DNA of 64,000 nt, taken from Anastrepha obliqua (Eukaryota; Arthropoda; Insecta; Diptera; Tephritidae). Position 1 is the first letter of the stretch. Every line of letters starts with the position of its first letter. Positions 41,250-57,467 of the stretch are shown here, one piece after another. The position numbers and the translations under genes are program-made. The notes below the pieces were generated by a model that saw nothing but the letters and a program-made list of their open reading frames with translations, was not told the origin of the DNA and made no database searches. The stretch is from positions 25,691,792 to 25,755,791 of the forward strand of contig NC_072892.1 of NCBI RefSeq assembly GCF_027943255.1, given 5' to 3'.

Positions 41250-43164
41250 ACATATAGCGTATTACGTGTTTTTTTTGTTTTTTGGTTAAGCCTTCTTTAT
41301 TTCTCAATTCAAATTTTTAAAATTGGTTATTTCAATCGTACAATTGAAATGTTTCATCTTTATTTAAGCAACTCCAGCTTTTACATTTATTTTAAGTATT
41401 TATTTTCATATATATTTTTTGGGGTTTTCGTTTTTTTTTAATAGTACACATTCACTGTCTATTCATGCTTTGCATTTATGCATTCAAGTGATTATTTGTA
41501 ATGTGGGTGTTTCCTTAATTGTGTGTGTAGATGTATTCTTATGTGTCTCTGTATTTGATATCCTGTTTGCATTAATTTTGATTGCATACGGCTTGGCAAC
41601 CTCCTTATGGGATGTCAAGTGTCAGAAAGGTATATCGACTGCATTTTACGCACATATGTACATATGTACAAACAGAGGATTGGCAATAGATACTGTTGTT
41701 GGTCACTGCGCGATGCTTGCAAATGACGTTGACATATGGACAAGAGTGCAGCCGTGTGAATGTAGTGTAGGTGGAGTGATGCAGAAAATTGATGACTTGC
41801 AATTTTTCGGAGAGCTTGTTTATGAGTGTGTATATATATATATATGTGTTGGTTAGGGAATTAAGAGTATTACCAACTTTGGTAGGGTTTCAGAATACAA
41901 TATAAAAAACTTAATAATAATTATAAGAATTAATAACAAAATGAATTCAATTCGATTGAGTCTCACAGTTTGGTGTTGAAATACAATACAATACATACAT
42001 AGTACATATGTATACGCTAAGGAAATTTATGAATTCGCATACAACTACAATGTACTTTGACGATCACTAATGTTTAATGAGGGAATACGATACGGGATAA
42101 GCAGTGATGAATGAGCGAACTTGCGAACGAGCAACATCCATGTACATTTTTATGTTTTTGGATAAATATTTTAATTATAAAATGTTTGACCACTTTTTAA
42201 GTGCAATTATGTTGTGACTGCGCGCGTTTGATGATTGATTTGCGATAATTTTAATAGGGGTATTGATGAAGTCCGATTTCCTGCGAAATGATTTACGATG
42301 ACGGTATAGATTAAGAAAGACGTAAATATAGTATATAATTGAAAATAATAAAAAAACCAGTTTAGAGTTTCTCAAGAAGCGAGTTGCTTCGCGCGTGGCT
42401 AAGTTAAATGTGGAAGAGATTGACATAGTTGTTGTAGTGATTGGAGTTGAAATTGCTTGTGAAGAGGGTGTTGTGTATTTTGTTGTTAATAGTTGTTTTG
42501 TTAGTGTTATTAATGAATCTTTTTCAATTTTCATGTTATCAATGTCTTTTATTTTGCTGTTGGCCACTTGCGTAGGGAATGACGCCTTAACACTTGACTC
42601 AATCGAAGTCTGGGGGTAGATCAACATGGCTTTAGTCGATGCTAATGGTGCTGCTAGTGATGCAATTGCTGATGTTTTTCTCATGTAGGCGGTCATGGTG
42701 TTGCTAATGGAGATGGAGTTGATGTTTGTGTTGTTGTGGTTGACACATGAAATTCGTTCTTTGTATGAGTGTTGGTTCATTTGAAAATATTTGGTTTTCT
42801 TCTTTAAGATGTTGTTGCTGTTGTTGTCTATGTTGTTTGTGTTATTGTTGATGTTGTTGCTCACATTGAATGGCATAGCATTATTATCATAATAATTACT
42901 TATCATATTCATATTCATATCATTGATAATAGTAAATTGTAGTATTCTTTTAAATTTATGCTTATTAAATGTTTTCTTTTGAGATTTATGTAGTAATTTT
43001 GCTGTAGCTGCTACTGTAGTTGTTGGTGTTGATGACCACCACCACAATGGCAACTTCAACGACACCGATGACAACGACATTGATGGCGATGACGATAATA
43101 CAAATTGTATTTGTATTTGCATAATTAATTGTTGTTGTGAATTAACGTTTTGCTGGCACTCTAG
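41250..43164 (-). other. Long 3' UTR / downstream region of eEF1A, with a 315-codon ORF
   Basis: Downstream of the eEF1A stop on the minus strand. Minus-strand AATAAA signals (TTTATT on plus) occur near 41292 and 41356. The segment contains trinucleotide-rich tracts and an ORF at 42175-43122 on the same strand, starting 43 bases after the eEF1A stop. It encodes an Asn/Ser/Thr-rich protein with one possible membrane segment (LVFLLFSIIYYIYVFLNLY, about residue 255). Without homology it is more likely a chance frame than a second gene. Confidence 0.4.
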
Positions 43165-46945
<3,781 letters not shown>

Positions 46946-46949
46946 AGGT

Positions 46950-47280
46950 TAGGTTAGGTTATAGTGGTAGTCGGTCTGTGCGATCAACATACATAGACTC
47001 ATTTATTTTTCTTCGTGGCATCATTTTGTGGCTCTTGTGAAGTGCAGCATTGATCCAATCTCCACGCCAAACAGTTCCGCAGGAGAATTGAGAAAATATT
47101 TACCTAGAAAAGCTGCTCTGATTTTAGCTAAGGCTGGACAAATGCAAGGGGAGGGCTCAAATATTTCTTCCTCTTCCTCATCTCTACAATTTCTATAATA
47201 TTCATGGGAGAAAACTCCTAGTCTCGAGGAATAGCCAATTACCGGTTATACAAGCCACGACTTTCGAAATATTCTCTCTT
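46950..47280 (-). mobile_element. LINE C-terminal fragment (I/RNase-H type)
   Basis: On the minus strand one frame reads GVFSHEYYRNCRDEEEEEIF, then CICPALAKIRAAFLGKYFL and ELFGVEIGSMLHFTRATK. This is the Cys-rich terminal segment that follows RNase H in many I-clade LINEs. Stops flank it. It is a short relic. Confidence 0.5.
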
Positions 47281-47439
47281 GAAAGGCTAAGCAGTTCCTT
47301 TGTCTTTTTCTTATTTATTTGTGGCCACAGCAGCCTAGCTGTTACGCATGTTTCTTCATCTCTTCATGTCTTATTTGCCTCTTGAATAATGTTATTATTA
47401 ATTACTAATTTGCTCGTACTTCTCTTACTGTGCATTAAG

Positions 47440-47690
47440 AACGATGACGGATTTGCTTTGTGCTGCTGATGAAGTTTATCAGATTTTTCATATCAAGGTC
47501 TGCTATATCAGCAGCCGTAGGATAGAAGTGGGAACCAAAATGCCTAAATCTTAGTCCCGCGAGAGCAAGGCAGCTGAGAAGAAGATGTAGAGATAATTCC
47601 CCTCATCCTCCATACAGCTGACGCCAAAAGGACTCGAAGTAATTCCAAGTCTCACGGTATGCACCCACGAAATTTGAGAGCTGAAATTTT
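47440..47690 (-). mobile_element. Second, different LINE C-terminal fragment
   Basis: On the minus strand, LSLHLLLSCLALAGLRFRHF and PTAADIADLDMKNLINFIS can be read, preceded in a shifted frame by VHTVRLGITSSPFGV. The arrangement is the same as in the preceding fragment but the sequence is diverged, so a different LINE family. Multiple frameshifts. Confidence 0.45.
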
Positions 47691-47769
47691 GTCATCAGTA
47701 ACAGGATTCCAATCTACATTTTTTCTACTTATTTGGTCTCTAAATTTACAAATTTTGTTAATATTTATA

Positions 47770-50015
47770 CAGTCGAACCTTAATAAGTCGAACTTCGATA
47801 TCTCGAATATTTGATATCTCGAATCAAATTGCTTGGCAATGGCGTTTAGAGTGAGAATTGTGTGTTATTTTTACTTGATAACTCGAACTTCTATTACTTG
47901 AATATCTTGATAACTCGAACAGAATATTTGGCGCCAGCTTTGATAAGTCGAATTTTCGCGGGAATCCCCTTATTACGTGTTGCTTATTTTTTAGCAAACA
48001 GATGTCAGAAGTTGGGTCGCTGCACAGATATTTTATTAGTAGTTCTTACGCGAAAATAAACTCTGTTGACATGTCATCAAAACGTTGTTTAAAAACTTTA
48101 TCTATTGATGACAAATTTAAACTAATAAAGGAAGTAGAAATGGGTGCGCGAAAAAAAGATGTAGCTGTAAAGTATGCTATTCCGGCAAATACAGTGTCAA
48201 CTATTTTAAAAAATAAACAAACGGTTATTACTGCAATCGAAAGTGGTGGTGCAAGTGGGAGTTCAAAGAGAATAAAAAAGCCAACATACGTAAATGTGGA
48301 CAAAGCAGTTTTAGAATGGTTTAAATCGGCAAGATCACGGAATTTGCCTATATCCGGAGGATTACTTAAAGAAAAAACATTGGAATTTAGTCAAAAATTA
48401 GAACAACCGAATTTCAAGGCAAGCACTGGTTGGCTCGATAATTGGAAACGAAGGTATGTACATTCATAAAATAAATGTGCAAGCTGGCACCTAAAGTTAT
48501 TTTTTTTTCTAAGATCTGGTATATGTCATAAAAAGGCGTGTGGTGAGAGTAATGATGTAAGCGAAGAAGACTGTATGAAATGGCAACGTGATGTTTTACC
48601 TCATTTATTAGAAGGTTATCAAGCACGGGACGTATTCAATGCAGACGAGACGGGCTTATTCTTTAAATGTCTTCCAGATAACACCTTAACTTTTAAAAAC
48701 CAGAAATGCTATGGAGGAAAGCACAGTAAACAGAGAGTTACGATAATGATTGCCGCAAACATGGATGGATCAGAAAAATTGAAATTACTCTTGATAGGTA
48801 AAAGTAATCAACCCCGCTGTTTTAGAGGTGTTAAATGGTTACCTCTCGACTATAAAGCAAATTCAAAGGCGTGGATGACGGGAACCTTTTTTGAAGAATG
48901 GCTTCTTAACTTAGACAAACAATTTGGAAAAGCCGGAAGAAATATTCCACTTTTTATTGACAACTGCCCAGCCCATCCTAAAGACATGCAACAGAGAATA
49001 AAGTTTATCAAACTTGCATTTTCCCCCCCGAATATGACATCAAAATTACAACCACTCGATCAAGGTGTCATACAAAATTTAAAATGTCATTATCGTCGCA
49101 GAATTTTAAAAAATACTATAAAATGCTTTGAAGTAAACAAAAATCTTAACATTACATTAATGGACTGTGTTGATGAAATAACTAATGCATGGAATATCGG
49201 TGTTAAGCCTGAAACCATCTCTAATTGTTTTAGAAAAGCCGGCTTCGGTCAATATTCTGAATGGGAGGAAGAAGATGACATTCCTTTGGTTTTCGTAAGC
49301 GAACGCATAAAAGAAAGGAGTGAGGAAGAAATTCAACTGTAGAATGAATATGAAGCTTGGCAAAATATCAAATGTACATAAGGTGCCACCTTTAATGATT
49401 TCATGCATGTGGATGACGATTTTGTTACTTCAGAGTTTCCCACAGATGAAGATATTGTGTAGCTATTGGGATCTAAATCCGAATTTGAGGATGATAGCGA
49501 AAGTGATATAGAAGATGATTTGCAAGATATATGCTGCAACCAATTTCAAACGAGCTAGTTGCAAATTCGTTCAAGATTTTGCTATCATATTTAAAAACCA
49601 ATGAAAATACAACCGATTCTCTGTATAATGGTTTAAATAATATTGAAGCTTTTTTTGAAGATCATAATAAAAAATCCTCTCGTCAATCCCAAATAACTGA
49701 CTTTTTTACTTTAAACGAATGAAAGCTATACATCTATTCATACAATGTTCTTAATTATGTATATATAATTTTAAAATATACACATACAATATTATATAGC
49801 AACTATACATAATTTGAGCATGTACTGTTTTATCAATAAAATTATTTGCTAACCCTTGAGTTTTATGGATTGTTTTATTTTTCCATCAGGTTTTATTTTG
49901 TTTATGGATTTTTATGTATGTATGTACATATGTATATTATATGTGATAACTCGAAATCTTGATAGCTCGACTTTTTTTGTGGCATGTCATAGTTCGAGTT
50001 ATCGAAGTTCGACTG
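47770..50015 (+). mobile_element. Tigger/pogo transposon, almost complete
   Basis: The ends CAGTCGAACCTTAATAAGTC (left) and CAGTCGAACTTCGATAACTC (reverse complement of right) are flanked by TA (47768-47769 and 50016-50017). Both ends carry several copies of an AACTCGAA/TCTCGAA word. The element is 2,246 bp and holds one transposase gene with an intron. It is the best-preserved autonomous-type element in the window. Confidence 0.92.
48002..49342 (+). CDS. Tigger-type (CENP-B/pogo) transposase
   Basis: Two exons, 48002-48453 and 48514-49342, join across a 60-bp GT-AG intron: WKRR, a split codon, then SGICHKK. ATG 48002, or the conserved MSSKRCLKTLSI at 48071, can start it. Residues about 30-80 form a CENP-B N-terminal helix-turn-helix (FKLIKEVEMGARKKDVAVKY) and 95-150 a Tc5-type DNA-binding region (WLDNWKRR). 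The DDE_1 catalytic core follows: FNADETGLFFK, LFIDNCPAHP and LQPLDQGVIQNLK. All three Asp are present, with 32 residues between the last two. After the stop at 49340 the same frame continues recognisably (NEYEAWQNIKC, FMHVDDDFVTSEFPTDED) through three more stops. A shifted frame encodes SSRQSQITDFF, the usual tail. So the core is intact but the C-terminus is broken. Confidence 0.85.
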
Positions 50016-50017
50016 TA

Positions 50018-51184
50018 TTTGATTTAGATTTTAAATTTACACATTCCAGGGACCAAAAGCAAAAATAAAATAGACTGTTCTTGTTGTCTTCGTTCTACTG
50101 ATGCTACCTGTTTAATGTGCCTTGGGTTTTACATTTCTAGTGAATTTTCTTGATATAAAACCATTCAAAGAATTGAGAAAATTAAATAAACTTCACAGCT
50201 AAGTGTGCTATTTGATTTCAGTGTACTCACTCTCTCACCTCTTCGTTTACATTCACAATAACAAAAAATGGTCGACAGATATCGAAGTTGGCATCGCGTT
50301 GAAAGTTTTGAAAAAAAATTGTGTGTTTACCAATAGTACAGCAAAAGTTGACCGATTGTTTTTGAAAATAAATTTGAATAAAACGAAGCAAGGAAATCGT
50401 TCGTGTAATCAAACGCTAGTAGGAATTTTATTTACTCAGCATCTAATGAAATTGAATACAGGTTTACTAAGGTTTTTTGGTAATTAAATGTATAATATTA
50501 ATGAAATTATCAAAAGCGTTTTCATATAAAATGATTTTAATTTTAATCACCTCAAACTACGTATTTACATTAAAAGTTTAGCTGCTTTGTATCCATTTGA
50601 TAACTGACGGGTTTTGGTAAAAAAATCCCATAGTGGGGGTTTTTTTTTGTTGCCAAAAACTGGGCAAGCAAAGCAACTAAATATATTTTCTTTCTCTGAA
50701 AGGCAAGAGTAAAAGCTCTCGCTGACACTGCTTTAAATGCATACTTTAGTCTTTCAATAACCTTATGGAACCCACTCGTTTAGTAATCACATATCTTTTA
50801 AACTTTCATGTCATTACGTCTATCTGTTGGAACAAATCGGTTTTCTTTTTTCCACTTGTGAATATCCTTGGTGGAATAAACTGTAAAGAATTAATTAGAA
50901 TTCTGTAAGGAATTTCAGAAATTACCAGCTTTTTCTGAAAAATATAAAATGACTATTGTTTTCTAAACTTCTGTATTTTTAGGCGTTATTGACACATCGC
51001 AAAGGGAGAAGTATGTAAAAGAGACAATTTCGGCACCTGAACAATTTCAAAATATATAAGTGAAATTTTCATAGTTTGGTTTTTGCTTAAAGGTATTTGG
51101 ATCGGTTCAGTTATTTCAGCAAGTTCCTCTTTGGAAATGCTGCTTGTTTAAAAACAGGCATTTTTGTTTAGGACTTCATCAAAA
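50018..51184. other. Intergenic, nothing recognised
   Basis: AT-rich DNA. The frame at 50203-50487 shows no known domain. No repeat boundary identified. Confidence 0.4.
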
Positions 51185-51365
51185 AGTTCCACTTTATTCC
51201 TCAAAAGTGATATTATCACCTTCAATGTACTCCTCATCAACTGCTACGCACTTATGCCAGCGATTGGTCTAGCTCTCGAAACATTTTTGAAACTCGATTT
51301 TAGGTACATTCACCAGAGCCGTATTCGATTTTTCCATTACTTCCTTTCGGCTATTAAAACGCTGT
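51185..51365 (-). mobile_element. Mariner transposase C-terminal fragment
   Basis: A single minus-strand frame with one stop reads FNSRKEVMEKSNTALVNVPK, EFQKCFES, a stop, TNRWHKCVAVDEEYIEGDNI and TFEE, ending at a stop. FQKCF...RWHKC...EGDY/N is the mariner C-terminus. More decayed sequence extends to about 51530. Confidence 0.6.
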
Positions 51366-51539
51366 TCTTGGTGTATAATACCGCTATCCATGAAAACCGT
51401 TAACATCGCTTTTTTTTACTGAAAACGAAGTGGTGTTTTTGGTCTTGGTTCATTCAGAGCTCTGCACTCACTCGCGTGTTGTCTGGATTGAGTCTCGTAC
51501 TCATAACCTAAATTAAAATCAGATGACCTGACGTTTGTG

Positions 51540-52097
51540 CCGGTATACTCAAAGTGGTATGTACCTGTATGTATGTACTTTCAAAAATGACAACATGACT
51601 TTGGAAGATTATGGCTAACACTTTAGCTACTTTACAGAAGGGAAAATTATCATTTTATAGAAAAATTTACATAAATTAAAAAAGAATTAAATAACTGAAT
51701 TTAGAAGAAGTGGTTCTTTAAATCACAGTATCCTATTACTCGATAAGGATGTTTGTTGAAGTAGTAGGTTTTTTTATTCGTTTTTGCGGAAGGATTGTTC
51801 TATGAACACTGCCTTATAGGGCAAGCAAAAGTAAAAGGAGGAATAGAAAATAAGATGATCGTACGCAAAGGTATACCGAGAAGTGGGAAGGTAGCATTCC
51901 GGGAATAATTGATCGACAACAGTTTTATTAGGCAAATACGACAAGTGAAGTGGCATTCATAGAACATAGGCGTTTAAAAGCGTCAGCAGTTGGTTGTTTG
52001 GAAAAGAGGACAAAGGCTACATGATCGTACTTTCAAATTACAAAATGGACATTTTTGAAGTAGGGAGCTCGTATGAAGGGCTGTTATAAACTACATA
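51540..52097. other. Spacer, nothing recognised
   Basis: Moderately GC-balanced DNA at 51760-52080 could be an old transposon, but no motif supports this. Confidence 0.3.
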
Positions 52098-52760
52098 CAT
52101 ATCGCACCCTAAATACAAAAGGGTCACAACTCAAAATACTAAGATTTTCAGGAGAGACGAAAAACGTTTTATGTAAAAATTATTGTAATATTTAAAGAAA
52201 ATATTGTTCCATCATGAAAATATACAACATTGAAGAAGGTTCTACTATATTTTTCTCAATTTTATTTTATGTTTGCGAAAATAAAACAAAATTTTGATTT
52301 ATGACTCTTTAACTGAAATTTTTTCGATTAACTAGTGATATTTTCTTAAGTTGTGCCTTTTTAACTGATAAAATGTTTTAATTTTATAAGTTTCCTAACC
52401 TAGTTGAACTCACTTTTCACAACTAAAGAGGCACAATGCAAAATAATATACCACGAAATTTATCACTTTTTACAGTTATAGAGGCAGAACTCAAAATAAA
52501 ACTCTTTATGTGTAATAAAAGTAATCAGCTGTTCTTGAGCCCATTAACGCATCTAAAAATAATTCTCTTTAGTTGATCGTGCAAAAGCAACACACTTGAC
52601 ATAAAAATAGACATAACTGTATTTTTCCAGTTAAAGAAGATAGTTATGTGAACGAAATATTTGGAGCCGTTAGAAATGTGTACTCTGAATTAATTTATGC
52701 AAAAAACTCAGTTTTGGAAAATTTTGAGTCGTGACCCTTTTGTATTTAGGGTGCGTTATG
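52098..52760. mobile_element. 663-bp MITE with about 39-bp inverted repeats
   Basis: The arms run inward from CATATCGCACCCTAAATAC and, in reverse complement, CATAACGCACCCTAAATAC, then AAAAGGGTCAC-ACTCAAAAT, with only two mismatches. TA flanks both (52096-52097, 52761-52762). No coding capacity. Probably Tc1/mariner-type. Confidence 0.75.
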
Positions 52761-53060
52761 TATAATCAGAATATATAGCTAGAAGTGTTTGCGTTAGTCA
52801 AACATTTTGTTCTCCCAGCAAATAGATAAGAGTTTATTAAGTAGAAAAACGTTACAATACTTATGTTATCGCACAATTTACAGAATATGATTTAAATCTT
52901 AATTCTACATCATTATATTTGTATATTTATCACAGGTTTGGTTTTTTAAATGATTTTTTCTTTTTTTCGAAGGAAAAAACTACTATGAAAAACCTCCGCT
53001 ATACATCTTACAAGCTAGGGTTAATCTATACGCATTTAAGTACCAGGGCCTAATTGAACA

Positions 53061-53348
53061 TTAAGAAAGTTCAGTTATTAGTAGATTGTCCGAAAAACTG
53101 GAACGAATTTTGAATCTTTTAGTCAAATTTTGTATTTGATCTGACAAAATCTTAGTTTTTGATTCATCATGAAGCTTTCTGGTGGAGAAATGCCATGGGA
53201 GTCGTAGCATCATTTTGAGTACCTTATTTTGGCAGATTTGCAGTTTCTTAACATGTGACTTTGCGATATTACTCCAGGCTGGACAGGCATATAATATTAT
53301 TGGCTGAAATATTTTCCATACGGGCGCAATAGAATTGTGGTTGCACAA
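53061..53348 (-). mobile_element. Jockey-type LINE fragment
   Basis: The frame reads VWKIFQPIILYACPAWSNIA, KKLQICQNKVLKMMLRLPWH, TRKLHDESKTKILSDQI and LLITELS. These are the region after the reverse-transcriptase fingers of Jockey elements (IRPIMTYASPVW..., LQ..QNK.LR). It differs in family from the LINE at 20265-23190. Confidence 0.7.
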
Positions 53349-55790
53349 TGAAGGTACAAACTCAATTTGAAAAATTATGCAAAAAATGCATACCTAACAA
53401 TTCTGTGCTGATTTACATACGCACATGTAATTATGTATTAGAAATAATATTGCAGTGAGAAGGAAAGTAAGGAAAAATATAGCGGTGAAAAGTTACATAT
53501 GTACATATGTATGTACGTATATACGTGGGTAAAAACAAAAATGCAACAGTTCAGCGGATCGAAAGTAATTGTAAAGCCCACTATACTAACAAACCATTTC
53601 TCCTCTTCCCCTTCTTCACTGGCTACACTAAATTAGTGAGCTAATTCGTTACATAACGGCATATACGAGTATATACTCGTATATATAATATATTAGTACA
53701 CACATATATGTATATACACATTAATGTACACGTACATATGTATGTACAATACATATATTATTACACACACCCTGAGGAGAAGCGAAAACCACTGGTTCCC
53801 AATTGGTGTATTTGTAGTGAACTCATTGTATAACTGCTCCACATTGCATGCGTTCGGTACTAGTTTTTGAAACGTTAAAACGGCACATGAGAAATATTGA
53901 AACTGATTTTTATAATTTTTATAGCAGTTTCTATTTATCGTAAAAGAGTAATTTTTTTCCTGATTGGCAAAAATGATAAAATGTATACAAAGAAAGGCAC
54001 ATTGGAGAGATAGTATCAGTAGAATAGCTGATTTCACTTTTTTTCTTTATTTGTTGTCATTATTTGGTCTCAGTTGTCAAATTTTGTTTACTTCACGCTA
54101 AGCTGTCAGTCTTTGTTTATGGGTTTCGACATTTTAGGAAACAAAAGCAAAAACAAAATACATAGCTATTTTTATTAGAGAGACATATACCATTTCTTCA
54201 TTAGTTCCCATTTTTCGTATACTTGAAATCGGTTGCTAACCGGTTTTGCCCATTTTTGAAAGTCATAATATTTGGCAATATTAACATATCTAACAAGTAT
54301 CGTTAAGAATTTTCATTTCAGTGAATCTTTGTACAAAAGGGAGGATCACAAGCGGAAAGTCATGACTAACGAAATCAAATTCAATATATGAACCAAGCTT
54401 TGTCTTTTAGTTCTAATGATTTTTTTCTTTAATTTACTTGAGAGTGGAATGTGTTGAGTCTATTTTCTAAAACTTTTAAATAAGCGTATGGTGCCATTTC
54501 TGGTTCATACCTTATTTTGAACGACCTGTTTAACGACTAGCTTAAGCAAAAATGTACGCTAAGATTCTCATCGGGCAATTATGAGTCATGTTTTTCTCAT
54601 AGAATCGCACCTTTATGGTAGATTTTTCATAATTTAGTGGAAATTACCACACGTCCGCTATATGATTTTCCCGTATATGTTGTTTTTGTTGTTAGCGCAT
54701 GCCAGTATCATTCCATTTCACAGAATTGCGCAGATTTTCAAGATCTATGAAACGCGTGCATGTGGTGAGAGCATTTTTGTATGAAAAACGTTAAATACAT
54801 ACGTATGTACATAAATAAATGCATCAGTTTGTTAGTATACACATACATACGTATGTATGTACCACATACATACATATATCATGCGCTTGTTCCCATATTC
54901 AATTGTTCGTGAACAAGTGCATGTGCAAACATTTGTCATGTGGCCAGCCGGTCGGTGTAGAGAAATTTGAAAAATGTTCCCACACTTGAAGATATCAGTT
55001 CGAAAAACGTTTTGTTTTAGGTACGAGTATTCTTCAGTGAAACACATGGAGTGCATTTGCAAATGATGAAAAAGGGTAAATAATCAATATTGCACTCACG
55101 AGTGTCCGATTTTGTGTAACTCTGTGTATGCTGCATTACAATTTTCGTTAAAAAGTCTTATTAAATAAGAGATTAAACTTTTGCGGTGTTGTTATAATAA
55201 AGATTTTCATCACTTAAAATCCTTTACTTTTTTTATTTAGTAAAAAAGTCATTCAAAAATAAAATTGGATGATTAATTTTGCACCACCTATGTCTGTATA
55301 GATTGATTTTTATGCTCTTACATACAACTGTTAGGTGAACAAAATTCTAATGCACTTGTATCCGGGTGCCCGCTGGTATAAAAATAATCCAGTCTTTAAA
55401 ATTCTAGGTTAGAGTATCTCGTAAACTTTGTGCTTTGGAAAGTATCATTTTATTTAATTTTAAATATTTTTCTTTCTTTTTGAAGAGAGAAATTTGTCTT
55501 AAATTTATATTAAAGCCAAGGGTGTACAAAATGAAGTTGAGATATTTATTAATCAAACACAAAACCATAAGCTTAAAACTAACATTAAAAATAGAGGGGT
55601 TCAAGGGAAAAAGAAGTGTGGTATTCGTTCTTCAAAAAATTGTCACATACTTCGAAAGTATAGTACTTACATATATTGAGAGCAAACAGTAATAAAACGT
55701 AAAAATATAGACCGAAATCTTAGGTAATTACGAAGTTATAGCAAATAGTCAAAAGCACTACGGGGTCAACAACTTTTTGAGTAACGCGGG
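53349..55790. other. AT-rich intergenic DNA with CATA/TATG microsatellites
   Basis: Short tandem tracts of ACATATGTATGTA type occur at about 53490-53525, 53640-53765 and 54800-54880. They produce spurious frames. No gene, RNA or transposon boundary was found. Confidence 0.5.
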
Positions 55791-56519
55791 CAGAATTTGA
55801 CATTATTCGAATAAATATTTATTCGATTTAAATAATGTCCGTGATAAAATTATTCGCGATATTATTGCTCCATTTAACGCATATTCCACATTTTTGCTAT
55901 TTGAAAAAAAAAACTCAACACCGTCAGCAAAAAAAAAAAATGGTAAAAAATTAACCCGATTTTTTAACTACTCAAGTTTGAAGTAGTTAAAAAATCGGGT
56001 TAATTTTTCACCATTTTTTTTGGTGACGGGGTTGAGTTTTTTTTTTATTTGATGATCTATAAAACTGCATACCCGACATTTTTCTAAGAATTCTGAGTAA
56101 AAGGTTTGGAATCTTGATGGAAATTTGCCGAATTTTTATAAATTTCATGCAAAGTTCGAAACTTAGCTTTATATGGTTTTTGTTGTAGTATGAACCATAT
56201 TTTTATAAGAAAAAATAATTGAAATTACAAAATAAATAAATATATTAGTAAATAATCAAAACTTGTCAATATATGGTGTACACTTTCTTTGACGTGGACT
56301 GTGGCTTATTGTAACTTGTACGTATCTGCTGCTTGAAAAAAATACTAATATTAAGTCGAATATTACTGTACTCGAGTTTATTTTAATTCATTTATAAATA
56401 AAATAATAATTTATTCGCTATTCGAATAATTTTTCTTTCAATAAAGTGAATTATTTGTTATTTAGGAGTAAATTTATTTATTTTTCATTCGTTATTCGAA
56501 TAAATTTTATCCAACTCTG
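55791..56519. mobile_element. Probable old hAT-type element
   Basis: The ends CAGAATTTGACATTATTCG and, in reverse complement, CAGAGTTGGATAAAATTTAT share CAGA-TT and a nearby TATTCGAATAAA word. Several ATTCGAATAA words lie just inside both ends. The flanks AACGCGGG and GCCGCAGG agree at 5 of 8 positions, so the duplication is doubtful. A small palindromic MITE sits inside. Confidence 0.45.
55905..56045. mobile_element. 141-bp palindromic MITE
   Basis: The two arms of about 65 bp are near-perfect inverted copies (GGTTAATTTTT, ATCGGGTTAA, GTTGAGTTTTTT on the right; complements on the left) around a 9-base centre (CAAGTTTGA). TATTTGA flanks both sides (55898-55904 and 56046-56052). Nothing is encoded. 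Confidence 0.75.
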
Positions 56520-56999
56520 GCCGCAGGGGAAAGAAAAAGTTCAATCTAATCGATTGCTCGCTCCAAAATGGCTCTGTCCCATACCAGAAACTCTTAACTA
56601 TAGTAAAAAAATCTATTTTCACTGAAAAAATTTAGATTTCTTTAGATTTATATTTTATAATTTTTTTATACAATAGATAGGTGAACGGTTTTTGTTTTAA
56701 CATTAAACGAATAAAAAAGAAAAGAAATGTGCGCAAAAAATTAATACAAAATAAAATAAAATGTGAATATATTGAAAAACTGTAACAATTCAGAGTCAAT
56801 GTAGAGCCACACTGGTTTAAAATAAAAAATGAAAATAAGCAAACTTTAAATGCGCGTACAAAAAACTCGTAAATGCAAACACTTTGGTGTTTTTTAAGAG
56901 CTTTTGAGCTTAAAATAATAATACAGAAATAAAAAAAGTTGGGATGATTTTTTTTTTTTAATAACAATTGGGTAGATAATTTCGTGGCATTTACTTTTT
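56520..56999. other. AT-rich spacer
   Basis: Low-complexity DNA. The minus-strand frame at 56632-56967 has no recognisable domain. Confidence 0.4.
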
Positions 57000-57250
57000 G
57001 AATATAATTTACAATAAATTTGGCCGTATGACGTCAATGGTGGCTTGGATATTGCAATAAATCGTTTTTTAAGCGCGCTGTATGGCAAGTTGCGCTGTTT
57101 TGTTGGAGCCAAGTTACGACAGCTCCTTGCTATTCGAAAAAATAAGGACCGTTGATGCCACCAGGGTTGCATGAACTTTGTGAACAGATTTTTTGTTTTT
57201 TTTTTTAGTAAATTTCCACAATTTGGAAGCGTTGTTCTGTTGTTAAACGC
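57000..57250 (-). mobile_element. Tc1/mariner-like transposase fragment
   Basis: The minus strand reads GGINGPYFFE, a stop, GAVVTWLQQNSATCHTARLK, NDLLQYPSHH. This corresponds to the GPYFFE and WFQQDGATCHTA blocks of the element at 20295-21609, with the catalytic Asp replaced by Asn. A decayed relic of the same group. Confidence 0.5.
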
Positions 57251-57289
57251 TTCATGATGATTTGCCAAAGCCCATGGTGAATAGATTTT

Positions 57290-57450
57290 TACAGGTGTAC
57301 TACCTAGCAGACCGTTATTCGGCGCTGAGCGAATTTGACAGATATGTCGATGGCATTCGTTTTGTGTTTCACAAAATTTAGCTTTAGTTTAGAGAAACAC
57401 AAAACGAATGACGAAGAATTCAAAGTTCCTCTTAAAATTTTTTTGCACCA
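57290..57450 (-). repeat. Interspersed repeat X, second copy
   Basis: It matches 4735-4808 plus 5351-5480 in reverse orientation (see that entry). GTTTTGTGTTTC and GAAACACAAAAC form an internal inverted repeat around 57360-57400. It shows the uninterrupted order of the repeat, which dates the SINE insertion in the first copy as later. Confidence 0.5.
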
Positions 57451-57467
57451 TAACGAGCCAACCTAGA

